A DNA stretch of 64,000 nucleotides from an uncultured Rhodospirillales bacterium (GTDB lineage Bacteria > Pseudomonadota > Alphaproteobacteria > Acetobacterales > Acetobacteraceae): NCBI GenBank assembly GCA_903927465.1, contig CAIYMY010000194.1:23793-87792 (forward strand). The letters run 5' to 3'. Position numbers and translations under genes: made by a program. Below the pieces are notes generated by a model, which saw only the letters and a program-made list of their open reading frames with translations, was not told the DNA's origin and searched no databases. Shown one piece after another: positions 56,082 through 64,000 of this stretch. The first letter of the stretch is position 1. Every line of letters starts with the position of its first letter.

Positions 56082-57109
56082 GCACGCCTCTGCTCGAGGT
56101 CCATGACCTCAAGAAACACTTCCCCGTCCGCGCCGGCTTCCTGGGCGGCGTCACCGGCCAGGTCTATGCCGTGGATGGCATTTCCTTTTCAATCGCCAAG
56201 GGGGAAACCCTGTCGCTGGTGGGTGAATCCGGCTGTGGTAAATCCACCGTCGGCAAGGCCATTCTGCGCCTGTTTGACATCACCGGCGGCCAGGTGACGC
56301 TTGATGGCACCCGCATTGATAACATGCCGGCAAGCACACTTCGCCCGTTGCGTCGGCGCATGCAGGTGGTGTTTCAGGACCCCTATTCCTCGCTCAACCC
56401 GCGCATGCGGGTGCGGGATATTCTGGCTGAACCGATCCGCAATTTCGGCCTGGCCAAGGATAGCGCGGATCTTGAAAAGCGTGTTGGCGATTTAATGGAC
56501 CGCGTGCGCTTGCCGCGTGATGCCGTGGGGCGCTGGCCGCATGAATTCTCGGGCGGGCAGCGCCAGCGCATCGGCATTGCCCGCGCTTTGGCAGCCGATC
56601 CCGATTTGATCATTTGCGATGAGGCGGTCTCGGCGCTTGATGTCTCGGTGAAGGCGCAGATCGTGAACCTGCTGCAGGATTTGCAGAAGGAACTCGGCCT
56701 CGCGCTGCTGTTCATCAGCCATGATTTGGCGATTGTGGAACACATGACGCATCGCGTTGCGGTCATGTATCTGGGCAAGATCGTAGAAGTGGCGCCGAAG
56801 CGCGAATTATTTGCCGCCCCCAAGCATCCCTACACGGAAGCGCTGCTTTCCGCCGTACCCTTGCCTGAGCCCGGTGCGCAGCGGGAACGCGTCATCCTGA
56901 AGGGCGATGTGCCTAGCCCGATCAACCCACCCAAGGGCTGCCGCTTCCACACGCGCTGCCCCTATGCCTTTGACCGCTGCCGGGTTGATGAACCAGCGCT
57001 TCGCCAGACGGAGCCCGGGCATTGGTCCGCCTGCCATTTGCATGACCGCCCGGCGGCAGAAAACCCGCTGGCCGGGGCCAAGGGCGCGGCGCTGGTCGCC
57101 AAGCACTAA
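56078..57109 (+). CDS. Dipeptide-type ABC transporter ATPase, DppF-like
   Basis: The 343-residue ATPase has Walker [24 protein letters not shown], signature [15 protein letters not shown] and Walker [13 protein letters not shown], where the usual Pro is replaced by Ala. The C-terminus has [15 protein letters not shown]. It closes the seven-gene operon SBP-SBP-SBP-B-C-D-F. Confidence 0.92.
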   Translation: MSTPLLEVHDLKKHFPVRAGFLGGVTGQVYAVDGISFSIAKGETLSLVGESGCGKSTVGKAILRLFDITGGQVTLDGTRIDNMPASTLRPLRRRMQVVFQDPYSSLNPRMRVRDILAEPIRNFGLAKDSADLEKRVGDLMDRVRLPRDAVGRWPHEFSGGQRQRIGIARALAADPDLIICDEAVSALDVSVKAQIVNLLQDLQKELGLALLFISHDLAIVEHMTHRVAVMYLGKIVEVAPKRELFAAPKHPYTEALLSAVPLPEPGAQRERVILKGDVPSPINPPKGCRFHTRCPYAFDRCRVDEPALRQTEPGHWSACHLHDRPAAENPLAGAKGAALVAKH

Positions 57110-57124
57110 ACAGGAAGGCGCTGG

Positions 57125-57153
57125 CTTGCCGCAGGGTGCTTTCTGCGGGCAAG
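57125..57153 (+). other. Hairpin after the second peptide-transport operon
   Basis: CTTGCCGCAG pairs with CTGCGGGCAAG with one bulged G around an eight-base loop, 16 bases after the stop. Only ATTT follows, so it is a weak candidate for a terminator. Confidence 0.35.
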
Positions 57154-57258
57154 ATTTCACATTGAAAAGCTTGACGAAGCCCCATCTTAGGGGTGAGGCT
57201 TCAGGTTGAAACGCCCCAGGCGCACAAGTCTGGGCAGAACATGATTGGGAGACGCGCT

Positions 57259-57762
57259 ATGCCGCAGGTGACAATGACCGTGAATGGTCAAACCCATACG
57301 GCCGAAGTTGAAGGTCGTACGCTTCTGGTGGAATTGCTGCGCGAAAAATTCCGCATGACCGGGACGCATGTCGGCTGCGATACCAGCCAATGCGGCGCCT
57401 GCGTGGTGCATGTGAATGGCGAAAGCGTGAAGTCTTGCACGACGCTCGCCGTTATGTGCAATGGCGCGAATGTTAGCACCATTGAAGGCCTCGCCGCCGC
57501 CGATGGGACGCTGCATGTGATGCAGGAAGCCTTCCGCGAATACCATGCCCTGCAATGCGGCTTCTGCACGCCAGGCATGGTCATGAGCGCGATTGACCTA
57601 GTGAACAAACACCCGAATGGCATCACGGAACAGCAAATCCGCGAAGGGCTTGAAGGCAATTTGTGCCGCTGCACCGGCTATCACAATATCGTCAAGGCAA
57701 TCGCCGCCGCGGCAGAAGTGATGCAGGGCAAGCGCCAGGAAATGGCGCGCGCCGCTGACTAA
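57259..57762 (+). CDS. 2Fe-2S subunit of form II molybdenum hydroxylase (CoxS-like)
   Basis: From ATG 57259 (after GGGAGAC) the protein has 167 residues. The plant-type cluster is [13 protein letters not shown] with its fourth Cys in SCTTLAVMC, and the C-terminal helical domain holds the second cluster in CGFCTPGM and CRCTGYHN. It moves electrons from the molybdenum centre to FAD. It heads the S-L-M gene order, which is common for form II enzymes; the L subunit follows after 165 bases. Confidence 0.92.
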   Translation: MPQVTMTVNGQTHTAEVEGRTLLVELLREKFRMTGTHVGCDTSQCGACVVHVNGESVKSCTTLAVMCNGANVSTIEGLAAADGTLHVMQEAFREYHALQCGFCTPGMVMSAIDLVNKHPNGITEQQIREGLEGNLCRCTGYHNIVKAIAAAAEVMQGKRQEMARAAD

Positions 57763-57775
57763 AAGGGCAGGGGTA

Positions 57776-57804
57776 TAGCGTGATCCGTATTACGTATCCC
57801 GCTA
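57776..57804. repeat. Imperfect inverted repeat upstream of the CoxL-like gene
   Basis: TAGCGTGATCCGTA and TACGTATCCCGCTA are inverted copies with two mismatches around one base. A second perfect 6-bp hairpin, TCACCG-CTC-CGGTGA, lies at 57827-57841. They sit between coxS and coxL and could be an operator, a processing site or an attenuator; nothing more can be said. Confidence 0.4.
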
Positions 57805-57927
57805 TCTCTTGCTTTGAGCGACTGATTCACCGCTCCGGTGATTCCACCTTCGCGGATCAGGCGCTGCTCCGCCTTCGTGGTTGCCAAAGGCGGCAAAAAA
57901 TAATCAACCTAATGGGAGGCGATGAAA

Positions 57928-60318
57928 ATGAACGTGGTAACACCGTTTGAGGGCATCGGCGCCAGCGTCCGCCGCAAGGAAGATTTCCGCTTCCTTCAGG
58001 GTCGTGGCGCTTACACGGATGATGCGGATAAGCCAGGCCAGTTGCATGCCTGGATCCTGCGCAGCCCGTATGCCCATGCCCGCATCAAATCGATAGATAG
58101 CGCCGCTGCGGCTTCCATGCCCGGTGTGGTGAAAATCTATACCGGCGCCGATATGGCGAAGGATGGAGTGGGCGGCCTGCCTTGCGGCTGGCAGATCCAC
58201 AATAAGGATGGTTCGCCCATGGCCGAACCGCCGCATCCCGTGCTCGCGCAGGAAAAGGTGCGCCATGTGGGTGACCAGGTGGCAGTTGCCATCGCCGCCA
58301 CACGCCAGCAGGCGCGCGATGCTGCTGAAGCCATCATTGTTGATTATGAAGTGCTGCCTGCCGCTGCCACCATGGCTGCGGCGTTAAAGCCCGGTGCCGC
58401 CGCCATTCATGACGATGTCGCTGGCAATCTCTGCTATGATTGGCATATCGGCGACAAGGCGTTGGTGGATGCCGCCTTCGCTGGTGCGGCGCATGTGGTC
58501 AAGTTCGATCTGGTGAATAACCGCCTGATCCCGAATGCCATGGAACCGCGTTCTGCTGTTGGCGAATTTGATCGCAGCTCGGGCGATTACACGCTCACCA
58601 CCACCAGCCAGAACCCGCATGTCATTCGCCTGCTGATGGGCGCGCATGTGCTGCATTTGCCGGAATCGAAGCTGCGCGTGATTGCACCCGATGTCGGCGG
58701 TGGCTTTGGCAGCAAGATTTATCACTATGCCGAAGAAGCCATCGTCACCTGGTCCGCTGGAAAGCTTGGTCGCCCGGTGCGCTGGACTGCGGATCGTACC
58801 GAAAGTTTCATGTCGGATGCCCATGGGCGCGACCATGTCAGCCACACGGAATTGGCGCTGGACGCAAATGGCAAGATCCTGGGCCTGCGCGTTGCAACCC
58901 AGGCCAATATGGGTGCCTATCTCTCAACCTTTGCACCTTGTGTACCGACCTATCTTTACGCCACGCTGCTGTCCGGCGTGTACACCACGCCCGTGATCTA
59001 TTGCGAAGTGAAGGCCGTTTTCACCAATACCGTGCCGGTGGATGCCTATCGCGGTGCGGGCCGCCCGGAAGCGACCTTCCTGCTGGAACGCCTGATGGAT
59101 GTGGCGGCCAAGCAAACCGGCATTGATAGGGTGGAACTCCGTCGGCGTAACTTCATCCAGCCTGATCAATTCCCGTATCAGACGCCGGTTGCGCTGCAAT
59201 ATGACAGCGGCAATTATCACGCGACCCTGGAACAGGCTTTGGCTTCTTCGGATTGGGCCGGCTTCCCGGCACGTCGCGCGGAAGCTGCCAAGCGTGGCAA
59301 GCTGCGCGGTATTGGCTGTTCCACCTATGTGGAAGCCTGTGGTATTGCGCCTTCCGCCGTGGTCGGCAGCCTTGGCGCCCGCGCGGGGCTTTATGAAGTC
59401 GGCACCATCCGCGTGCACCCAACCGGCAGCGTGACGGTGTTGACCGGTTCACATAGCCACGGCCAGGGCCATGAAACCACCTTCGCGCAGCTGGTTGCTG
59501 ATAAGCTCGGCGTGCCGGTGGCGCAGGTTGATATCGTGCATGGCGATACCGCCAAGGTGCCCTTCGGCATGGGGACCTATGGTTCGCGGAGCCTCGCCGT
59601 TGGCGGCAGCGCCATGATGAAGGCGATGGATAAGATCATCACCAAGGGCAAGCGCATCGCGGCGCATCTGATGGAAGCCTCGGTGGACGACATCGAATTC
59701 GATCGCGGCACTTTCCGCGTGGCGGGCACGGACAAGACCAAGGCGCTGGTGGATATCAGCGTCGCGGCCTATGTGCCGCACAACTACCCGATCGATGAAT
59801 TAGAACCGGGCCTGGAAGAAACTGCCTTCTATGACCCGAAGAATTTTACTTATCCGGGTGGCTGCCATATCGCGGAAGTGGAGATTGATCCCGAAACCGG
59901 AATCACCTCCGTAATTAGTTTCACCGCCGTGGATGATGTGGGCCGCGTGATCAACCCCATGATCGTGGAAGGCCAGGTGCAAGGCGGTGTCGCGCAGGGG
60001 ATTGGGCAGGCATTGCTTGAAGCCTGCGTCTATGATTCGGATGGCCAGCTGCTGTCTGGTTCCATGATGGATTACACCATGCCAAGGGCGGATGATTTGC
60101 CATCCGTTTCGGTTGCGACCCACACCACGCTTTGCACCCATAACCCCCTTGGGGTGAAGGGCTGCGGCGAAGTGGGGGCCATTGGGTCCCCGCCCGCCGT
60201 GATCAATGCGGTGGTGGATGCGCTTTCCGATTATGGCGTGACGCATGTCGAAATGCCGGCGACCCCGGCAAAACTCTGGCAGATCATCAATAGCGGCCGC
60301 CGCGCGGCGGCAGAATAA
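57928..60318 (+). CDS. Molybdenum-binding large subunit of form II hydroxylase (CoxL-like)
   Basis: The 796-residue protein starts at ATG 57928, with GGGAGGC properly spaced (57922 is too close to it). The active-site loop reads AYRGAGR (about 373-379), which marks form II; true form I CO dehydrogenases have [16 protein letters not shown] is a molybdopterin-binding segment, and the catalytic Glu is E748 in [12 protein letters not shown]. Form II members act on various heterocycles or aldehydes, and few oxidise CO well. No maturation genes (coxD-F, xdhC) are in the window. Confidence 0.92.
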   Translation: MNVVTPFEGIGASVRRKEDFRFLQGRGAYTDDADKPGQLHAWILRSPYAHARIKSIDSAAAASMPGVVKIYTGADMAKDGVGGLPCGWQIHNKDGSPMAEPPHPVLAQEKVRHVGDQVAVAIAATRQQARDAAEAIIVDYEVLPAAATMAAALKPGAAAIHDDVAGNLCYDWHIGDKALVDAAFAGAAHVVKFDLVNNRLIPNAMEPRSAVGEFDRSSGDYTLTTTSQNPHVIRLLMGAHVLHLPESKLRVIAPDVGGGFGSKIYHYAEEAIVTWSAGKLGRPVRWTADRTESFMSDAHGRDHVSHTELALDANGKILGLRVATQANMGAYLSTFAPCVPTYLYATLLSGVYTTPVIYCEVKAVFTNTVPVDAYRGAGRPEATFLLERLMDVAAKQTGIDRVELRRRNFIQPDQFPYQTPVALQYDSGNYHATLEQALASSDWAGFPARRAEAAKRGKLRGIGCSTYVEACGIAPSAVVGSLGARAGLYEVGTIRVHPTGSVTVLTGSHSHGQGHETTFAQLVADKLGVPVAQVDIVHGDTAKVPFGMGTYGSRSLAVGGSAMMKAMDKIITKGKRIAAHLMEASVDDIEFDRGTFRVAGTDKTKALVDISVAAYVPHNYPIDELEPGLEETAFYDPKNFTYPGGCHIAEVEIDPETGITSVISFTAVDDVGRVINPMIVEGQVQGGVAQGIGQALLEACVYDSDGQLLSGSMMDYTMPRADDLPSVSVATHTTLCTHNPLGVKGCGEVGAIGSPPAVINAVVDALSDYGVTHVEMPATPAKLWQIINSGRRAAAE

Positions 60319-60330
60319 AGGACCATAGCC

Positions 60331-61122
60331 ATGTATGATTTCGCTTATCACAAGCCCTCAAGCCTGGCCGAAGCCGCGAAGCTGCTGGCTGATCCGGATG
60401 CCAAGGCGGTCTCTGGCGGGCATACGCTCATCCCGGCGCTGAAGCACCGGCTGAACAAGCCATCAGCGCTGGTGGATCTTTCCGGTATTGCGGAAATGAA
60501 GGGCATTCGCCGCGAAGGCAATGCCATCATCATCGGCGCGCTGACACGGCATGTGGAAGTGGCCAATAACGCTGAAGTGAAGGCCGCCATTCCTGCGCTG
60601 GCTTACATGGCCTCGCATATTGGTGATGTGCAGGTGCGCAATCGCGGCACGATTGGTGGCTCGGTCTCCAATAACGACCCGGCGGCGGATTACCCGGCGG
60701 CGGTGCTCGGCCTTGGCGCCACCATCCACACCAATAAGCGCAAGATCGCGGCGGATGATTTCTTCCAGGGCATGTTCACCACGGCCTTGGCAGCGGATGA
60801 AATCCTGGTCGCGGTGGAATTCCCGATCCCGGAGAAGGCCGGCTACGCCAAGATGAAGAACCCGGCTAGCCGCTATGTCATGGCGGGTGTTTTCATCTCC
60901 AAGGGCGCGGGTGGCGTGCGGGTTGCGGTGAATGGCGCCGGACCCTGCGTGTTCCGTCAGGCGGATATGGAAAAGGCGCTTTCGGGCGGTTGGTCCGGCA
61001 ATGCCGTGGCCGGCATTGCGCAATCGGCCGATGGGCTGAACAGCGATATCCATGGCAGCGCCGAATATCGCGCCCATCTGGTGGGCGTAATGGCCAAGCG
61101 CGCTTTGGCAGCGGCTGGCTGA
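60331..61122 (+). CDS. FAD-binding medium subunit of form II molybdenum hydroxylase (CoxM-like)
   Basis: The 263-residue protein has the FAD motif AVSGGHTLIPALKHRL near the N-terminus and TIGGSVSNNDPAADYPAA (the family TIGG motif), and a C-terminal CO-dehydrogenase flavin domain. It sits 12 bases after the large subunit and delivers electrons to the quinone or other acceptor. A palindromic repeat element follows. Confidence 0.92.
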   Translation: MYDFAYHKPSSLAEAAKLLADPDAKAVSGGHTLIPALKHRLNKPSALVDLSGIAEMKGIRREGNAIIIGALTRHVEVANNAEVKAAIPALAYMASHIGDVQVRNRGTIGGSVSNNDPAADYPAAVLGLGATIHTNKRKIAADDFFQGMFTTALAADEILVAVEFPIPEKAGYAKMKNPASRYVMAGVFISKGAGGVRVAVNGAGPCVFRQADMEKALSGGWSGNAVAGIAQSADGLNSDIHGSAEYRAHLVGVMAKRALAAAG

Positions 61123-61133
61123 GCGCTTTCGCC

Positions 61134-61243
61134 CTAGAGCAGATCGCGTTCAGATGAAATCATCTGAACGCGGGAAGATGCTCGAAAAACAACAACTTAG
61201 AGCGGGTTGCGTGAACCCATGTGAAAGCAACATGCTCTAAGCG
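61134..61243. repeat. Palindromic intergenic repeat element
   Basis: A perfect 13-bp inverted repeat (CGCGTTCAGATGA, AA, TCATCTGAACGCG) lies at 61145-61172. A second pair, CTTAGAGC (61196-61203) and GCTCTAAG (61234-61241), encloses 30 bases, and CTAGAGCA at 61134 echoes it at the left end. This looks like a REP/MITE-type intergenic element common in alphaproteobacteria, from memory. No second copy is visible in this window. Confidence 0.6.
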
Positions 61244-61354
61244 AAACACGGAATGGCGGCCTTCGGGTCGCCATTTTCGTCTTTGGGTCGTGCCCGCTGG
61301 TCGCGCGCGCGCTTCTGCGCCATGATCGCCTTAGAAGCTGCGTGAGAAGGCGCC

Positions 61355-61759
61355 ATGGAAATCAATAATCCCGACATCCTCGCGGAAGTCCGCGCGGTGT
61401 TTGACAGGTACGAAGCCGCCATCGCTGCCAATGACAGCGCGGTGCTGGATAGCAGCTTCTGGGAAGATCCGCGCGTGGTGCGTTATGGCATCACGGAACT
61501 GCTTTATGGCATCGAAGCCATCCGCGCCTTTCGCGCCAGCGTGAAATCCTATGCGCCGCGCGCGCAGAAGAAGATCACTATCACCACCTTCGGGCGTGAT
61601 TTCGCCACCACCAATCTGGAATTCCAACGCCTGGATAGCGGCCTGATCGGGCGCGAGACCAAGATCATGGCCCGCATTCCAGGCCAGGGCTGGCGCGTTG
61701 TCTCGGCCCATGTCTCACTAATGGCGCAAATCGATCCAGGCCGTGTCGCGAAAGGCTAA
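61355..61759 (+). CDS. AtzH/HpxZ-like SnoaL-fold protein (DUF3225)
   Basis: The 134-residue protein starts MEINNPDILAEVRAVFDRYEAAIAANDSAVLDSSFWEDPRVVRYG, the signature of the HpxZ/AtzH (DUF3225) family, a small NTF2-like fold. HpxZ genes occur in oxalurate and allantoin catabolism and AtzH in s-triazine degradation. No hydrolase of those routes is adjacent here, so it may serve a related amide or ureide pathway. It is 4 bases before the next gene. Confidence 0.82.
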   Translation: MEINNPDILAEVRAVFDRYEAAIAANDSAVLDSSFWEDPRVVRYGITELLYGIEAIRAFRASVKSYAPRAQKKITITTFGRDFATTNLEFQRLDSGLIGRETKIMARIPGQGWRVVSAHVSLMAQIDPGRVAKG

Positions 61760-61763
61760 TGCC

Positions 61764-62414
61764 ATGAGCAAAACTGTTGAATGCTTCTACACGCTCTCCT
61801 CCCCCTGGATGTATCTGGGCGGAAAGCAATTATCCGACATCATCAAGCGCCATGGTGCGACGCTGGTGCTGCGCCCCTATGATTTTCGCCTGGTGGTGCC
61901 GCATGCGGGCGGCATTGCGCTCCGCACCCGCCCAGAACCGCGCCAGGATTACCACGCGCTGGAACTGGACCGTTGGGCGCTGCATCTTGGCATGCCCATC
62001 AAGTTGAAGCCCAAGCATTATCCGCCATCAGATCAGCGCCCAGCCGGGCATATGGTCATGGCGGCGGCAGCGCGCGGCATGGATGCCATGCGGCTTTCCC
62101 ATGCCCTGCTGACCGCACTTTGGCTGGAAGACCGCGACATTGCCGACCCGCACATTCGCGTGGCCATCGCCGAAGAACAGGGCATGCCGGGCGAAAGCCT
62201 GCACCGTGAAGAAGAAAGTGCGAGCATCCAGGCGGAGTTTGACCGCAACAATCACGACGCCATCGCCCGCGGTGTCTTCGGCGCGCCTACTTATGTATGC
62301 GACGAGCTATTCCTTTGGGGCCAAGACCGCCTGTTCTTCCTCGACAAGTATTTGGGCGGCCAGCCTGTGCAATCTGGCACCGTCAAGACCATCGCCAAAA
62401 CCCGGGCGCGCTGA
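61764..62414 (+). CDS. DsbA-family 2-hydroxychromene-2-carboxylate isomerase-like protein
   Basis: From ATG 61764 the protein has 216 residues. FYTLSSPWMYLGGKQL and GVFGAPTYVCDELFLWGQDRLFFLDKYL are the family's glutathione-transferase-kappa-like ends; the usual CxxC of thiol oxidases is replaced by SSPW, as in HCCA isomerases. Such enzymes isomerise 2-hydroxychromene-2-carboxylate in naphthalene breakdown using glutathione, but most homologues lack a known substrate. It lies 4 bases after the HpxZ-like gene and 2 bases before the oxidase. Confidence 0.85.
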   Translation: MSKTVECFYTLSSPWMYLGGKQLSDIIKRHGATLVLRPYDFRLVVPHAGGIALRTRPEPRQDYHALELDRWALHLGMPIKLKPKHYPPSDQRPAGHMVMAAAARGMDAMRLSHALLTALWLEDRDIADPHIRVAIAEEQGMPGESLHREEESASIQAEFDRNNHDAIARGVFGAPTYVCDELFLWGQDRLFFLDKYLGGQPVQSGTVKTIAKTRAR

Positions 62415-62416
62415 GC

Positions 62417-63691
62417 ATGGCGGCTCGCCACGTCGTCATCATCGGTGCCGGCGCTGTCGGCGCGGCCTCGGCACTCGCGGCACTGAAGCAAGGCTACCGC
62501 GTCACCATTCTGGACCCCGCTGAGCCGGGCGGGGAACAGGCGGCATCCTATGGCAATGGCTGCTGGCTCAGCCCCATGTCGGTGATCCCGCCCGCGGTGC
62601 CAGGCATTTGGAAGAAGCTGCCGAAATTCCTCGCGGACCCGCTGGGGCCGCTCGCCATTCGCTGGGGCTATCTGCCCAAGGTGGCGCCCTGGCTGATCCG
62701 CTATCTCGCTTCCGGTTGGCGGTGGGAAGATGTGGCGAAGACCGCCCATGCGCTCCGCCCACTGGTGCTGGATGCGCCCCGGCTGCATCAGGCGCTGGCG
62801 GAACAGGCCGGGGTTGGTCATCTGATCGAAAGGCGGGGGCTGATGTATATCTACCCGTCCCGCACCGATTTTGAGGCTGAGCGCAAAGCCTGGGAAATCC
62901 GCCACCAGGTCGGCGTGCGCTGGATTGAGCTTGACGCGGATGAGCTTCGCCAACGCGAACCCGATCTGGACCGCCGCTACGGCTTCGCGGTTTTCGTGGA
63001 TGAGGGTGGGCATTGCACCGACCCCGGCGCCTATGTCGCGGCGTTGATAGCGCTAGCCCAAGCCGAGGGTGCGAAGCTGCACCGCGATTACGCCACCGGC
63101 TTTCGCATTGAAGCTGGCCGGCTATGCGCCGTGACGACAGGGCAGGGGGAGGTCACCTGCGATGCCGCCGTAATTGCCGCCGGGGTGCATTCCAAGCCGC
63201 TGGCGCGGGCTGCCGGGGATGATGTGCCACTCGAGAGCGAACGCGGCTATCACGCTGAAATCAGCGCGCCTGAAGTGGCACCGCGCTATGGGCTGATGCC
63301 ATCCGATGGCAAAATGTCCATCATGCGTACTGCGCGCGGCTTGCGTTGTGCGGGCCAGGTGGAGATTGCAGGCATTGACGCTGCCCCCAATTGGCAGCGC
63401 GCGGAAATTCTGAAAAACCATCTGCTGAGCTGCTTTCCGGGCCTGCCCAAGGATATTGCGGCGGACCGGATCAAATTCTGGCTGGGGCATCGGCCTTCGA
63501 TGCCGGATGGCATGCCCTGCCTTGGCACGTCTCGCGCGACGCCGGATGTGATACATGCCTTTGGTCATGGCCATACCGGCCTTGTCGCCGCTGCCCGGAC
63601 GGGTGAGGTCGTGGCGGCGCTTCTGGCCGGCCGCGCGCCGCCTATCCCTATCGCCGCCTTCGACTCGCGGCGTTTCAAGGCATTTTTTTAG
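62417..63691 (+). CDS. FAD-dependent D-amino-acid dehydrogenase-like oxidoreductase (DAO family)
   Basis: From ATG 62417 (MAARHVVIIGAGAVGAASAL) the protein has 424 residues with GAGAVG for FAD, EPGGEQAASYGNGCWLSP and the C-terminal FGHGHTGLVAAARTG. It is a clear paralogue of the oxidase at 822; both share an RRG/EEG..YLY/MYIY region and similar lengths. The track's start at 62297 is inside the upstream gene. It ends the three-gene HpxZ-isomerase-oxidase cassette. Confidence 0.88.
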   Translation: MAARHVVIIGAGAVGAASALAALKQGYRVTILDPAEPGGEQAASYGNGCWLSPMSVIPPAVPGIWKKLPKFLADPLGPLAIRWGYLPKVAPWLIRYLASGWRWEDVAKTAHALRPLVLDAPRLHQALAEQAGVGHLIERRGLMYIYPSRTDFEAERKAWEIRHQVGVRWIELDADELRQREPDLDRRYGFAVFVDEGGHCTDPGAYVAALIALAQAEGAKLHRDYATGFRIEAGRLCAVTTGQGEVTCDAAVIAAGVHSKPLARAAGDDVPLESERGYHAEISAPEVAPRYGLMPSDGKMSIMRTARGLRCAGQVEIAGIDAAPNWQRAEILKNHLLSCFPGLPKDIAADRIKFWLGHRPSMPDGMPCLGTSRATPDVIHAFGHGHTGLVAAARTGEVVAALLAGRAPPIPIAAFDSRRFKAFF

Positions 63692-63793
63692 CTTTTGCTG
63701 CGGCGTACTTAAGATTTTTCTCGCTTTTCTGGAAACGAAGTGTCATGGTGCCAATTAGCGGCGTTGCATCCCGCGCGCTGCGGTCATTTTTGT

Positions 63794-64000
63794 GTGGATA
63801 GTAAAAAAGTGTTTCCTGAAAACGAGCACCAGGATAGCACCGGGCCGATCGAGGCCGAGGTGAAGTGGTATAACTCCCGTAAAGGCTTCGGCTTCGTACT
63901 GGGACCAGATGGGCAGGATGTGTTTTTTCACGCCTCTGCCCTGACAGAATCAGGCATTGAGCCGCCAGATACCGGCGATAAGCTGGTCTGCGAAATGGGT
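63794..64000 (+). CDS. Cold-shock domain protein (3' end outside window)
   Basis: An open frame from GTG 63794 runs off the right edge (69 codons). It contains the cold-shock core VKWYNSRKGFGFVLGPDGQDVFFHAS with RNP-1 (KGFGFV) and RNP-2 (VFFHAS). About 22 residues precede the core, more than in a minimal CspA, so it may be a longer or two-domain type. The start is uncertain: GTG 63809 is also possible and no clear ribosome site is seen. Cold-shock domains bind single-stranded RNA. Confidence 0.8.
   Translation, partial: MDSKKVFPENEHQDSTGPIEAEVKWYNSRKGFGFVLGPDGQDVFFHASALTESGIEPPDTGDKLVCEMG

Noticed and set aside
57776-57804. Inverted repeat read as an intrinsic terminator of coxS
   Set aside because: No T-run follows and the arms have two mismatches; an operator or processing role is equally possible.

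Overview
The window is 64 kb of densely coded, GC-rich DNA. Codon use, gene content and the many periplasmic solute-binding proteins suggest an alphaproteobacterium, most likely Acetobacteraceae (Roseomonas-like). That placement is an inference from gene families; there is no rRNA here to confirm it. No transposase, integrase, phage gene cluster or CRISPR array is visible. No intergenic stretch exceeds about 240 bases.

Layout. (1) 1-10.3 kb is a catabolic block: a TauD-type dioxygenase cut by the window edge, a DadA-like FAD oxidase, four SDR dehydrogenases, an enoyl-CoA hydratase, an iron-type alcohol dehydrogenase, and a tightly overlapping three-subunit FAD/2Fe-2S amine or opine dehydrogenase. 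(2) 10.3-25.4 kb is mostly housekeeping: a YcbB-like L,D-transpeptidase, GalE, monomeric isocitrate dehydrogenase, a Bug-type binding protein, an overlapping GNAT/CopD-like/ParA trio, bifunctional NAD(P)HX repair enzyme, malonyl-CoA decarboxylase, a transketolase/AceE-like TPP enzyme, tRNA-Leu(UAG) and trigger factor. (3) 25.5-31.6 kb is a complete LivGF-K-K-HM branched-chain amino-acid-type ABC transporter with two tandem binding proteins. (4) 31.7-37.8 kb is a dipeptide/oligopeptide ABC operon (D-F-A-B-C) ending in a metallophosphatase; both the binding protein and the phosphatase carry a +1 frameshift in a homopolymer run. (5) 37.8-48 kb is mixed: an AT-rich orphan gene, a 3-hydroxyacyl-CoA dehydrogenase, a small membrane protein/XpaC/TelA operon, a second Bug protein, a YidB/DUF937 protein, Zn-alcohol dehydrogenase, a thiol dioxygenase, a 2OG-Fe oxygenase, a third LivK-like protein and a GtrA protein. 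(6) 48.2-57.1 kb is a second peptide-type ABC operon with three consecutive family-5 binding proteins feeding one permease/ATPase set. (7) 57.2-63.7 kb holds CoxS-CoxL-CoxM (form II molybdenum hydroxylase), then an HpxZ/AtzH-like protein, a 2-hydroxychromene-2-carboxylate isomerase-like protein and a second DadA-like oxidase. A cold-shock protein runs off the right edge.

How it fits together. Much of the window is uptake plus oxidative catabolism of organic acids, amino acids, amines and perhaps aromatic or heterocyclic compounds: high-affinity binding proteins bring substrates in, and flavin, molybdenum, SDR and CoA enzymes process them.

The most unusual object is the trigger factor. Its FKBP-type prolyl isomerase domain is interrupted in frame by about 180 residues that look like a separate beta-rich domain. 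Other points worth checking are the two neighbouring homopolymer frameshifts, the AT-rich orphan gene, the triple binding-protein array and a palindromic intergenic repeat after coxM.
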